Positions 52,857 through 61,872 of a DNA stretch of 64,000 bases are shown here, piece by piece (positions within the stretch are counted from its first letter, which is position 1; every line of letters starts with the position of its first letter). The position numbers and the translations under genes are program-made. The notes below the pieces were generated by a model. That model was not told the origin of the DNA. It was given only the letters and a program-made list of their open reading frames with translations, and made no database searches. The stretch is from Promicromonospora soli (lineage in GTDB: Bacteria > Actinomycetota > Actinomycetes > Actinomycetales > Cellulomonadaceae), in contig NZ_BNAS01000004.1 of NCBI RefSeq assembly GCF_014653785.1, positions 547,107 through 611,106 of the forward strand, read 5' to 3'.

Positions 52857-53753
52857 TCAGCCCAGGAGCTTCTGGACCGCGGCCGCGAGCTTGGCCTCGA
52901 CGCCCGTCCCGTACTTCATCCAGAGCGACGGCTCGGTGAGCTCCAGCTCGATGACCATGGGGACGCCGTCGTCGCCCGAGACGAGGTCCACACGCGCGTA
53001 GGTCAGGTCCGCTCCGGTGGCCTCCCGGGCCACCGCCAGCGCCCGCTGTGCCACCTCGATCTGGGCGGGCGTGGCCTCGAAGGCCTCCTTCTCCTCCTCC
53101 GCGTACAGCTCGCTCGAGTCCTCGGCCGGGCCGGTGAGCAGCGCGTTCTTCCGCACGGCGTGCGTGAGCTCGCCGTCGATGAAGATGAGGCAGGTCTCGC
53201 CCGCGGTGTCCACGGAGGTGACGTAGGGCTGGATCATGACCCAGCGGCCGTCGTCGAGCAGGCGGGTGGCGTGCGCGATGGCGAGGCCGCGGGACTCGGC
53301 GGACACGGGCTGGTAGCGGCCGGTGTTCTTGGCCCCCGCACTGACGACCGGCTTGACCACGAAGTCGCCGAACGCGGGCATGCGGGTGTGCACGGCGCGC
53401 TTGGACAGGTGCCGCTCGGGGTCGAGCCAGATCGTCGGGATCACCGGGATGCCGGCCTCGTCGAGCTCGCGCAGGTACCGCTTGTCGGTGTTCCACTCGA
53501 TGACGTCGACGGAGTTGGCGACCTTGGGCAGGGAGCGGGCCCACGCGAGGAACTCGTCGTGGCGCGGTGAGTAGTCCCAGGTGGAGCGGACCAGCACGAG
53601 GTCGTAGGCCTGCCAGTCCACCGCCGGGTCGTCCCACACGGCGGGTTCGGCGGTGATACCCCGCTCGGCCATGGCGGCGATCAGCGGCACGTCGTCCGTG
53701 TCGAGGTCGGGCAGCTGGGAGCAGGTCGCGAGGGCTACGCGTGCGTTGGTCAC
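52857..53753 (-). CDS. ATP-grasp domain protein
   Basis: Protein of 298 residues with the ATP-grasp fold used to join carboxylates to amines or thiols by acyl-phosphates. The N-terminal domain includes VLVRSTWDYSPRHDEFLAW; the grasp domain includes GDFVVKPVVSAGAKNTGRY, WVMIQPYVTSVDTAGETCLI and ARVDLVSGDDGVPMVIELEL, with the metal-binding acids in IELEL. The family includes RimK-like and cycloserine-type ligases; the substrate here is unknown. Start ATG 53753. It is adjacent to, but transcribed apart from, the betaine transporter genes. Confidence 0.88.
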   Translation of the reverse strand: MTNARVALATCSQLPDLDTDDVPLIAAMAERGITAEPAVWDDPAVDWQAYDLVLVRSTWDYSPRHDEFLAWARSLPKVANSVDVIEWNTDKRYLRELDEAGIPVIPTIWLDPERHLSKRAVHTRMPAFGDFVVKPVVSAGAKNTGRYQPVSAESRGLAIAHATRLLDDGRWVMIQPYVTSVDTAGETCLIFIDGELTHAVRKNALLTGPAEDSSELYAEEEKEAFEATPAQIEVAQRALAVAREATGADLTYARVDLVSGDDGVPMVIELELTEPSLWMKYGTGVEAKLAAAVQKLLG

Positions 53754-53820
53754 GGCCCGAGACTATCGGGGCTGGTTCCGCTGGGTCTCGGCCTGGCCCG
53801 CGCGGAAGACGGGGCGTCGG

Positions 53821-54879
53821 TCACACTGCCGGCTCGCGGCCGGGAACGTTGTCGACGGCGTCCTGGATATCGGCGGCGCCGGCGTCGCCGCCGGCCGCGT
53901 CCGCGGCCCGGCGCAGCGCGCCGAGGATCCCGTCGGCCGTGAGCGAGCCGACGACGTCGCCGGACTCCCCCACCACCGGCACCCGCCCCATGGCCGAGCC
54001 CGGCAGGGCCGCGACCGCCTCGAACGCGTCGGTCAGGCGGGCGCCGAGCCGCACGGGCGGAGGCGCGGGCTCGACGATCCGGTCCGCGCCCTCCAGGTCG
54101 ACGGTCTGCACGCGCGCGAGCGCAAGCATGCGCGAGGCGGAGCCGTCGCCGATGAAGTCCCGCACCCGTTCGGACGCCGGGTGGGCCAGGACCGCGAGCG
54201 GGCTCGCCACCTGCTCGAGCTTGCCGCCGCGGGACAGGACGGTGATCCGGTCGCTGAGGCGCGCCGCCTCGTCGATGTCGTGCGTCACGAGGATCACGGT
54301 GGTCCCGGTCTCGCGCTGGATCCGCTGGAACTCCGTCTGCAGGTGTCGGCGGAACTCCGGGTCGACGGCGCCGAACGGCTCGTCCATGAGCAGCACCGGC
54401 GGGTCGGTCGCCAGCGCCCGGGCCACGCCGATGCGCTGGCGCTCGCCGCCGGACAGCTCGTGCGGGTACCGCTTCGCGTAGGTGGCGGCGGGCAGGCCCA
54501 CCAGGTCGAGCAGCTCGCTCACGCGCGCTCGCGTGCGCCTGCGGTCCCAGCCCAGCAGCCCGGGGACGGTGGCGATGTTCGCCTCGACGGTGCGGTGCGG
54601 GAACAGCCCGACGTTCTGGATCACGTAGCCGATCCGGCGGCGCAGCGCCACGGGGTCGGTGGCGGTGACGTCCTCGCCGTCGAGCAGGATGCGGCCCGAC
54701 GTCGGCTCCACGAGGCGGTTCACCATGCGCAGCGTGGTGGACTTGCCGCAGCCGGACGGGCCGACGAGCGCCAGCACCTCGTGCTCGCGGACCGAGAAGC
54801 TCAGGCCTTCGACGGCGACGGTCCCGTCCGGGTACGCCTTGCGAACGGTGTCCAGCTCGATCACTGTGCGTGCAGCCAT
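53821..54879 (-). CDS. Glycine betaine/choline ABC transporter ATPase
   Basis: ATPase of 352 residues of the ProV/OpuCA family. It has Walker A GPSGCGKST, signature LSGGERQRIGVARAL, Walker B VLLMDEPFGAVD and switch VTHDIDEAARLSDR. The C-terminal third carries CBS-like segments (ASRMLALARVQTVDLEG, GRVPVVGESGDVVGSLTADG), which sense ionic strength or nucleotide in this family. ATG 54879 is preferred; a longer reading to 54933 adds 18 unlikely residues. It is divergent from the two permease genes across only 43 bp, so promoters must overlap. Confidence 0.92.
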   Translation of the reverse strand: MAARTVIELDTVRKAYPDGTVAVEGLSFSVREHEVLALVGPSGCGKSTTLRMVNRLVEPTSGRILLDGEDVTATDPVALRRRIGYVIQNVGLFPHRTVEANIATVPGLLGWDRRRTRARVSELLDLVGLPAATYAKRYPHELSGGERQRIGVARALATDPPVLLMDEPFGAVDPEFRRHLQTEFQRIQRETGTTVILVTHDIDEAARLSDRITVLSRGGKLEQVASPLAVLAHPASERVRDFIGDGSASRMLALARVQTVDLEGADRIVEPAPPPVRLGARLTDAFEAVAALPGSAMGRVPVVGESGDVVGSLTADGILGALRRAADAAGGDAGAADIQDAVDNVPGREPAV

Positions 54880-54922
54880 GTGCTCGAACCTACCGGGTCG
54901 CGCGCACGGTACGGTCGGACGC

Positions 54923-55582
54923 ATGCCCGGCAACCCCTGGTTCTCCTGGTCCTACGTGGTCGACAACGCGCCGGTGCTCTGGGAGCGCACGGCCGAGCAT
55001 GCCAGCCTGACGATCGAGGCCGTCGTGATCTCCGCGGCCATCGCCGTGCCGCTCGGGGCGCTCATCTCCCGGTCGCGGTGGCTGGCCGGGCCCGTGCTCG
55101 GCACGGCCGCCGTCCTGTACACGGTGCCGTCCCTCGCGCTGTTCGCGATCCTGGCGCCGCTGCTCGGCATCGGCCGCACGCCCGTCCTGGTGGGCCTGGT
55201 GGTCTACGCGCTGCTCATCATCCTGCGCAACACCGTGGCCGGGCTCGCCACCGTGGACCCGGCAGTGCTCGACGCCGCCCGCGGCCTGGGCTACGGGCCC
55301 GGGCGGATGCTGGTCGAGGTGGCCATGCCGAGCGCCCTGCCGAGCATCATCGCGGGGCTGCGGCTGGCCACCGTGTCCACCGTCGCGCTGGTGACAGTGG
55401 GCGTCGTGGTCGGTTACGGCGGGCTGGGGCAGCTCATGTTCCAGGGCTTCCGCAACAACTTCTACCGGGCAGAGATCATGGCGGCCACGCTCGCGACCAT
55501 CCTGCTCGCGCTCGTGCTGGACCTCGCCCTCTGGGCGGCGGGCAGAGCCCTGACCCCCTGGCTGCGCAGGAGGACCTCGTGA
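54923..55582 (+). CDS. Glycine betaine/choline ABC transporter permease 1
   Basis: Membrane permease of 219 residues with about six helices and the OpuCB-type block DAARGLGYGPGRMLVEVAMPSALPSIIAGLR that contacts the ATPase. It is preceded by the mature start WFSWSYVVDNAPVLWERTAEH. ATG 54923 has a poor ribosome site. Its stop overlaps the GTG of permease 2. Confidence 0.92.
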   Translation: MPGNPWFSWSYVVDNAPVLWERTAEHASLTIEAVVISAAIAVPLGALISRSRWLAGPVLGTAAVLYTVPSLALFAILAPLLGIGRTPVLVGLVVYALLIILRNTVAGLATVDPAVLDAARGLGYGPGRMLVEVAMPSALPSIIAGLRLATVSTVALVTVGVVVGYGGLGQLMFQGFRNNFYRAEIMAATLATILLALVLDLALWAAGRALTPWLRRRTS

Positions 55583-56262
55583 GCGCCCCCACCGGCGTCG
55601 TCGGCGAAGCCTTCGTGTGGCTCAACGACCCCCTGACCTGGACCGAACCCGGCGGCTTGCTGGAGCTGACGGGCGAGCACCTGCTCATGACCGCCGCCGC
55701 CGTCGCGGTGGCCGCCGCGGTCGCCATCCCGCTCGGCGCCTGGCTGGGCCACAGCGGCCGGGGCGCGGGCCTCGTCGTCTGGCTCACCAACGCCTCCCGG
55801 GCGCTACCCACGCTCGGCATCATCCTGCTGCTCGCCGCGGGCGGGCTGTTCGGCAACACCGCCACCGTGATCGCCGCCGCGTTCTTCGCCGTGCCCGTGC
55901 TCCTGGTCAACACCTACGAGGGTGTGCGCGGCGCCGACCCCGACGCGCGCGACGCCGCCCGCGGCATGGGCATGAGCGGCGGACGCATCCTGCTGCTGGT
56001 CGAGCTGCCGCTCGCCACGACCCTTGTCTCCGCCGGGCTGCGGACCACCATCGTGCAGGTCGTGGCCACGATCCCGCTCGCGGCGCTCGCCGGCGGCGGT
56101 GGCCTGGGCCAGGTCATCGCGTTCGGCATGGGCACGCAGCGGTACGGCGAGGTGCTCGCGGGCGGCGTCGTGGTGGCGGCGCTGTGCCTCGCGATCGACG
56201 CCGTCCTCGCGATCGTCCAGCGCCTGGCGACGCCTGTCCCGCTGCGCGTCGGCGTCAGCTGA
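55579..56262 (+). CDS. Glycine betaine/choline ABC transporter permease 2
   Basis: Second permease, 227 residues, with FVWLNDPLTWTEPGGLLELT before the first helix and the coupling loop DARDAARGMGMSGGRILLLV. GTG 55579 overlaps the preceding stop and follows AGGAGGA. Two dissimilar permeases with one ATPase and one receptor match the OpuC/OpuB arrangement. The receptor gene follows after 161 bp. Confidence 0.92.
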   Translation: MSAPTGVVGEAFVWLNDPLTWTEPGGLLELTGEHLLMTAAAVAVAAAVAIPLGAWLGHSGRGAGLVVWLTNASRALPTLGIILLLAAGGLFGNTATVIAAAFFAVPVLLVNTYEGVRGADPDARDAARGMGMSGGRILLLVELPLATTLVSAGLRTTIVQVVATIPLAALAGGGGLGQVIAFGMGTQRYGEVLAGGVVVAALCLAIDAVLAIVQRLATPVPLRVGVS

Positions 56263-56423
56263 GCCGGGCCGGCGCACGCCGGCCGACCCCGAGCCCTGGG
56301 AAAATGTGACGACCTTCTCACGAGGCGTTTTATCCCTTGCTATCCGTCTCGTACCGGGTTCGAATGGGACAGCGAAGCCATAGAACAGATGTACGTCACG
56401 TCACCCACGTTCGGAGACATTCG

Positions 56424-57452
56424 ATGAAGTTCCCACGTACACACGTGTCCCTGCCCCGCGCGCTCGGTGCCGCGGCCGCCGCCGTCGGCCTGGCGGTGCT
56501 GACCGCCTGCGGCGCGCCAGGCTCCGCCGGAGGCGGTGACACCAGCCCGACGGGCGGTGGCAGCTTGGCCGCCTGCGAGGCGGTCCCGGGCGAGGAGCTC
56601 GTGGTGCTCGAGGACAACAAGCAGCTCCAGACGGTCGACAACATCATCCCAGCGGTCAACGCCGCCGCCGTCGAGGGCGACGACACCCTGATCCCGCTCC
56701 TCGACTCCGTGTCGGCCGCTCTCGACACCGACACCCTCATCGGCCTGAACAAGGCTGTGGACGTCGACCGCCGCTCCTCCCAGGAGGTCGCCGAGGAGTT
56801 CGTGGCCGACGCCGGCCTCGACAGCCCCGAACAGAGCGGCAGCGGCGAGATCGTCATCGGCGCCGCCGACTTCGCGGAGAGTGCCACGCTCGGCAACATC
56901 TACGCGACGGTGCTGAACGCCGCCGGGTACGACGCCTCGGTCACCACCATCGGCAACCGCGAGGCCTACCTCCCCGCGCTGGAGGACGGCGAGCAGGTCC
57001 AGGTCATCCCCGAGTACGTGGGCACCCTCACGGAGTTCATCAACAAGGACGTCAACGGGGCAGACGCCGAGGCGGTCGCCAGCAGCGACCTCGACGCCAC
57101 CGTGGAGGCGCTCACCGGGCTGGGCGAGGAGGTAGGCCTCGTGTTCGGCGAGCCCTCCCCCGCACAGGACCAGAACGCGTTCGCCGTGACCAAGGCCTTC
57201 GCCGACGAGCACGGCGTCACCTCGCTCAGCGAGCTCGCCGAGGCCTGCGGCGGTCTGGTCCTCGGCGGCCCGCCGGAGTGCACGGAGCGCCCGTTCTGCC
57301 AGCCGGGCCTGGAGGAGACGTACGGCCTGGAGTTCGCGGAGTTCCGCACGCTCGACGCCGGCGGCCCGCTGACCAAGTCGGCGCTCCAGCAGGGCGAGAT
57401 CACGCTCGGCCTGGTCTTCAGCTCGGACGGCTCGCTCACGCCGACGGAGTGA
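56424..57452 (+). CDS. Betaine/choline-type binding lipoprotein, apparently circularly permuted
   Basis: Extracellular receptor of 342 residues, lipid-anchored at Cys29 (lipobox LTAC). In ordinary OpuBC/OpuCC proteins a segment of the type LVVLED-DKxLQ-xxDNIVP, followed by LNKxVDVD and ending near VAxxW, forms the C-terminus. Here LVVLEDNKQLQTVDNIIPAV, LIGLNKAVDVDRRSS and EVAEEFVADAGL occupy residues 59-132, at the N-terminus. The usual first half (GEIVIGAADFAESATLGNIY from 141) then runs to GLVFSSDGSLTPTE at the C-terminus, where the moved segment would normally follow. All parts of the fold are therefore present in rotated order. ATG 56424 follows GGAGA. Confidence 0.88.
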   Translation: MKFPRTHVSLPRALGAAAAAVGLAVLTACGAPGSAGGGDTSPTGGGSLAACEAVPGEELVVLEDNKQLQTVDNIIPAVNAAAVEGDDTLIPLLDSVSAALDTDTLIGLNKAVDVDRRSSQEVAEEFVADAGLDSPEQSGSGEIVIGAADFAESATLGNIYATVLNAAGYDASVTTIGNREAYLPALEDGEQVQVIPEYVGTLTEFINKDVNGADAEAVASSDLDATVEALTGLGEEVGLVFGEPSPAQDQNAFAVTKAFADEHGVTSLSELAEACGGLVLGGPPECTERPFCQPGLEETYGLEFAEFRTLDAGGPLTKSALQQGEITLGLVFSSDGSLTPTE

Positions 57453-57462
57453 CCGCAGAGAC

Positions 57463-57506
57463 GGTGGTCGAGCTTGCCGAGACCGGTCTCGGCAAGCTCG
57501 ACCACC
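57463..57506. terminator. Perfect 44-bp palindrome (REP-like), likely bidirectional terminator
   Basis: Bases 57463-57484 are the exact complement of 57485-57506 (arm begins GGTGGTCGAGCTTGCC). It sits between the converging receptor and flavoprotein genes. One arm matches 20 of 22 bases of the repeat at 8128-8149, so it belongs to a dispersed family. Confidence 0.85.
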
Positions 57507-57518
57507 CTTCGCTCGGTA

Positions 57519-59102
57519 CTACAGCCCGTACGACTCCAGGAACCGGAGCCAGACCTCGCTGACCGTCGGGTAGGCGGGCACGGCGTGCCACAGCCGGTCG
57601 AGCGGCACCTCGCCGACGACGGCGATCGTCGCGGCGTGCAGCATCTCCCCGGCGTCCGGTCCCACGAAGGTGGCGCCCACGAGGACACGCCGCTGCGTGT
57701 CGACGAGCACCTGGGCGCGGCCCGAGTAGTTGGGCCCCGCCACGCTCGCGCCGGAAACCCAGGACAGGTCGTACGACACGGCCTCCACCGGGATCCCGGC
57801 CGAGCGCGCCTGGTGCTCCGTCGGCCCCACCCAGCTGACCTGCGGATGAGTGAACACCACCTGGACGCGCGCGGCGTGGTCGGCGGTCGCGGTATACCTC
57901 GACCACCTCTTTCCCTCCTGCCCGACGGCGGGAGCGGCCTCGCCCGTGGTCGGCGCCCGGTCACCGGCCTCCGTGCCGTAGCGGGCGGCCACGACGTCGC
58001 CGACGATGCGGCCCTGGTACTTGCCCTGGTGTGTGGTAGCTGCGCGGCCTGTCACGTCACCGCACGCGTACAGCCAACCGCCGGGCACGCCCGTGACCTG
58101 CAACGACTCGTCGACGACGAGCGCCCCGCCGCGGCCCAGCGCCCCCTCCAGGCCGATGTTCTCCAGACTCAGGTCCGCGGTGCGTGGCAGGCGTCCGGTG
58201 GCCACGAGGATCTCGGCGGCGGTGACCCGCCCGCCGTCGGACAGCGTGACGGTCACGGGGCCTGCCGAGTCGCTCTCTGCCCCGGCGTCGGGGCGCTCGA
58301 CCGAGCTGACGTTGACGCCCGTCCGGACGTCCACGCCGCGCTTCCGCAGCGAGTCCCCGACCATCTCCCCCGCGAACGGCTCGGCGCCGGACAGCAGGCT
58401 GCCCCGGGCAAGCAGCGTGACCTGGGCGCCGAGGTCGGCGTAGGCGTTCGCCATCTCGACGCCCACGACTCCGCCGCCGACCACGACGAGGGACTCGGGG
58501 ATCTCGTCGGCCGACGTTGCCTCGCGGCTCGACCAGGGCGAGGCCCCCGCGAGTCCCGGGACGTCGGGCAGGACGGGCACACTGCCGGTCGCGACGATCA
58601 CGGCGTGCCGGGCCCGCAGGAGCCGGGTCTGCAGTTCCCCCGTCTCGGCCTCCGCAAGGCCTGCGCCGGAGTCGGCCGCACTGTCCGTGTCGGCGTCGAC
58701 GCCGGCCGGGCTCTCGTGCGGCACCGTGACCTCGACGAGCCGCTCGCCTGTCAGGCGGCCGTGCCCGCGCACGAGCGTGAGGCCGGAGCTCTCGACCCAG
58801 GAGACCTGCCCGGCGTCGTCCCAGTCCTTGGTGATCTCGTCGCGCCGGGCGAGGACCGCGGCTACATCGGGCGTGCCGGGGTCGCTCAGGCCCGGCGTGT
58901 CCTGCACGATCGCGCGGACGGCGCCGGTGCGCAGCAGCGTCTTCGACGGCATGCACGCCCAGTACGAGCACTCACCGCCCACCAGCTCGGACTCGACCAG
59001 GGCAACGGAAAGGCCGGTGCGCGAGGCGCGGTCAGCCGCGTTCTCGCCCACCGGCCCGCCACCGATCACGATGACGTCGAACAACTCCTCGGAAACACTC
59101 AT
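57519..59102 (-). CDS. FAD-dependent pyridine nucleotide-disulfide oxidoreductase
   Basis: Flavoenzyme of 527 residues in the dihydrolipoamide dehydrogenase/mercuric reductase family. It has the FAD-binding GGGPVGENAA, the redox pair in GGECSYWACMPSK (Cys-x4-Cys), the NAD(P)-binding VVGGGVVGVEMANAYADLG, and FAD motif WLYACGDVTG. The dimer-interface end reads HAVPAYPTVSEVW, with His and Pro spaced as in the catalytic HxxxxE region. Two acidic insertions (about 155-180 and 380-400) lengthen it beyond the usual 460-480 residues. Its electron acceptor is unknown; it is not linked to 2-oxoacid dehydrogenase genes. Confidence 0.88.
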   Translation of the reverse strand: MSVSEELFDVIVIGGGPVGENAADRASRTGLSVALVESELVGGECSYWACMPSKTLLRTGAVRAIVQDTPGLSDPGTPDVAAVLARRDEITKDWDDAGQVSWVESSGLTLVRGHGRLTGERLVEVTVPHESPAGVDADTDSAADSGAGLAEAETGELQTRLLRARHAVIVATGSVPVLPDVPGLAGASPWSSREATSADEIPESLVVVGGGVVGVEMANAYADLGAQVTLLARGSLLSGAEPFAGEMVGDSLRKRGVDVRTGVNVSSVERPDAGAESDSAGPVTVTLSDGGRVTAAEILVATGRLPRTADLSLENIGLEGALGRGGALVVDESLQVTGVPGGWLYACGDVTGRAATTHQGKYQGRIVGDVVAARYGTEAGDRAPTTGEAAPAVGQEGKRWSRYTATADHAARVQVVFTHPQVSWVGPTEHQARSAGIPVEAVSYDLSWVSGASVAGPNYSGRAQVLVDTQRRVLVGATFVGPDAGEMLHAATIAVVGEVPLDRLWHAVPAYPTVSEVWLRFLESYGL

Positions 59103-59173
59103 GGCGTCATCGTGTCTCCCTGGCGGCCCGATCGCCAGGAGGCACCGCCGGACATGTCAGATGTGGAACCGAC

Positions 59174-59241
59174 CCGTTTCGAGAACGACCTCGGGTGCAG
59201 AATCGAGGCCGCATCGGTTCCCCTGGTCATTCTCGAAACGG
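59174..59241. repeat. Inverted repeat between tex and the flavoprotein gene
   Basis: CCGTTTCGAGAACGACC at 59174-59190 is complementary, with one mismatch, to 59225-59241, around a 34-base spacer. It lies after the tex stop and 72 bp before the flavoprotein start, so it may end tex transcription or bind a regulator of the oxidoreductase. Confidence 0.55.
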
Positions 59242-59266
59242 ACCCGGTACGTCCGACACCGACAGG

Positions 59267-61657
59267 TCAGGCCAGCCCGGCCTTGCGCAGGGCGTCGGCC
59301 ATCGCGGTGTCCGCCGGCGCCGGACGGCCGCGGCCACCCTGTCCGCCCTGGCCACGCCCGTTGCGACCGCGACCCTCGCCGCCGCCCTGGCGCCCGCCGC
59401 CGCGCTGCCCGTCGCTACCCTGGCCGCCGGAACCCGGCCCACCGGAGCGGGAGCCACCCGAGGCGCGACCGCCGGGGCCCGAGCCGATCTCGTCGTCCAG
59501 GCGCAGCGTGAGGGCCACCCGCTTGCGCTGGAGGTCGACGTCCATGACCTTCACCTTCACGATGTCGCCCGACTTCACGACCTCGCGCGGGTCGCTGACG
59601 AAGTTCTTCGACATCGCCGAGACGTGCACGAGCCCGTCCTGGTGCACACCGATGTCCACGAAGGCACCGAACGCGGCGACGTTCGTGACCTGGCCCTCCA
59701 GCACCATGCCGGGCAGCAGGTCCCCGAGCGTCTCGACGCCGTCCGCGAACGACGCCGTGGTGAACGCCGGGCGCGGGTCCCGCCCCGGCTTCTCCAGCTC
59801 GGCGAAGATGTCGGTGACCGTCGGCAGCCCGAAGGTCTCGTCCACGAACTCGGTCGGCCGCAGCGTGCGTAGCGCGCCGCCGTTGCCGATGAGCGCCTGC
59901 ACGTCCGCGCCCGACGCCGTCACGATGCGCCTGGCCAGCGGATACGCCTCGGGGTGCACCGACGACGCGTCCAGCGGCTCGTCGCCGCCCGAGACCTTCA
60001 GGAAGCCCGCGCACTGCTCGAACGCCTTGGGGCCAAGGCGCGGCACGCTCTTGAGCGCCGCACGCGACGGGTACGGGCCGTTGGCGTCCCGGTGGGCCAC
60101 GATGTTCTCCGCGAGCGTCGAGGTGATGCCCGAGACCCGCGACAGCAGCGGCACCGACGCGGTGTTGAGGTCGACGCCGACGCCGTTGACGCAGTCCTCC
60201 ACCACGGCGTCCAGCGAACGCGACAGCTTCGTCTCGGTGATGTCGTGCTGGTACTGGCCCACGCCGATCGACTTGGGGTCGATCTTCACGAGCTCCGCGA
60301 GCGGGTCCTGCAGGCGGCGCGCGATGGAGACGGCGCCCCGGATGGACACGTCGAGCTCGGGCAGCTCGGCGCTCGCGTAGGCCGACGCCGAGTACACGGA
60401 CGCGCCGGCCTCGGACACGATCGCCTTCGTCAGACCGAGCTCCGGCGCCTTCTTCATGAGGTCGGCGGCCAGACGCTCGGTCTCCCGCGACGCCGTCCCG
60501 TTGCCGATCGCGACGAGGTCGACGTCGTGCTTCTTGGCGAGCCGCGCCAGCACGGCGAGCGACTCGTCCCAGCGGTTCGCGGGCGCGTGCGGGTAGATCG
60601 TCGCGTGCTCCACGACCTTGCCGGTCGCGTCCACGACGGCGACCTTGACGCCCGTGCGCAGGCCCGGGTCGAGCCCCATCGTGGCCCGCGTACCCGCGGG
60701 CGCCGCGAGCAGCAGGTCGCGCAGGTTCGCCGCGAAGACACGTACCGCCTCGTCCTCCGCCTCGGAGCGGAGCCGCAGCCGCACGTCGATGCCGAGGTGC
60801 ACCAGGATCTTGGTGCGCCACGCCCAGCGGACCGTGTCGGCGAGCCAGCGGTCGCCCGGGCGGCCCTGGTTCGCGATGCCGAACTGGTGCGCGATCGTGC
60901 CCTCGTACGACGTCGGCACGCCGGCCTCGATGCCCTCCTCCGGCTCGATCGTCAGGTCCAGCACGCCCTCCTTCTCGCCCCGGAAGAGGGCGAGCACGCG
61001 GTGGGACGGCAGGCTGGACAGGGCCTCGGCGAAGTCGAAGTAGTCGGAGAACTTCGCGCCCTTGTCCTGCGCCCCGTCGCGGACGGTGGACAGCATGCGA
61101 CCGCGCTTCCACAGGCGCTCTCGCAGCGTGCCGATCAGGTCGGCGTCCTCGCCCATGCGCTCCACGAGGATCGCGCGGGCGCCGTCGAGCGCCGCCGCGG
61201 CGTCGGCCACGCCCTTGTCGGCGTCGACGTACGGGCCGGCCGCCGCCGTCGGGTCGAGCGACGGGTCGTCGAGCAGCGCGAGGGCGAGCGGCTCCAGGCC
61301 GGCCTCGCGTGCGATCTGCGCCTTGGTGCGCCGCTTCGGCTTGAACGGGAGGTAGATGTCCTCAAGGCGCGACTTGGTCTCCGCTGACAGGATCTGGGCG
61401 CGCAGCTCGTCCGTGAGCTTGCCCTGCTCCTCCACCGACGTCAGGATCGCCGCGCGGCGCTCCTCCAGCTCGCGCAGGTACCGCAGCCGCTCCTCGAGGG
61501 TGCGCAGCTGAGCGTCGTCGAGCGTTCCCGTGGCCTCCTTGCGGTAGCGGGCGATGAACGGCACGGTGGCGCCGCCGTCGAGCAGGTCGACCGCCGCGGT
61601 CACCTGCCCTTCCCGAACGCCCAGCTCCTCGGCGATCCGCCGGTTGATACTTGCCAA
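59267..61657 (-). CDS. tex: Tex-family RNA-binding transcription accessory protein
   Basis: Cytoplasmic nucleic-acid-binding protein of 796 residues with the full Tex order: N-terminal helical domain ([20 protein letters not shown]), [18 protein letters not shown], YqgF-like RNase H fold ([21 protein letters not shown]), helix-hairpin-helix ([20 protein letters not shown]) and S1 domain ([20 protein letters not shown]). It ends in a Gly/Arg/Gln-rich low-complexity tail of about 60 residues, which is longer than usual and probably binds RNA. Start ATG 61657. Divergent from the serpin gene. Confidence 0.95.
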   Translation of the reverse strand: MASINRRIAEELGVREGQVTAAVDLLDGGATVPFIARYRKEATGTLDDAQLRTLEERLRYLRELEERRAAILTSVEEQGKLTDELRAQILSAETKSRLEDIYLPFKPKRRTKAQIAREAGLEPLALALLDDPSLDPTAAAGPYVDADKGVADAAAALDGARAILVERMGEDADLIGTLRERLWKRGRMLSTVRDGAQDKGAKFSDYFDFAEALSSLPSHRVLALFRGEKEGVLDLTIEPEEGIEAGVPTSYEGTIAHQFGIANQGRPGDRWLADTVRWAWRTKILVHLGIDVRLRLRSEAEDEAVRVFAANLRDLLLAAPAGTRATMGLDPGLRTGVKVAVVDATGKVVEHATIYPHAPANRWDESLAVLARLAKKHDVDLVAIGNGTASRETERLAADLMKKAPELGLTKAIVSEAGASVYSASAYASAELPELDVSIRGAVSIARRLQDPLAELVKIDPKSIGVGQYQHDITETKLSRSLDAVVEDCVNGVGVDLNTASVPLLSRVSGITSTLAENIVAHRDANGPYPSRAALKSVPRLGPKAFEQCAGFLKVSGGDEPLDASSVHPEAYPLARRIVTASGADVQALIGNGGALRTLRPTEFVDETFGLPTVTDIFAELEKPGRDPRPAFTTASFADGVETLGDLLPGMVLEGQVTNVAAFGAFVDIGVHQDGLVHVSAMSKNFVSDPREVVKSGDIVKVKVMDVDLQRKRVALTLRLDDEIGSGPGGRASGGSRSGGPGSGGQGSDGQRGGGRQGGGEGRGRNGRGQGGQGGRGRPAPADTAMADALRKAGLA

Positions 61658-61872
61658 CGTCCCTTACCTCACTTCTTGCGTTGAACACACCCGGGTGGTC
61701 GGGACAGATTGTGCCTGGCACCACTGACATCTGTTGCATCCAACCGCGCGTGTCAGTCCCACGAGTCACCCTGGTCACCTGTGTCCGACACGCGACACGC
61801 TGCAAGCCCGACGCAGGTCACGACATATTCGGGACACGACCCGATGGCGGGCCCTTACCCAGGAGGAAAGCC

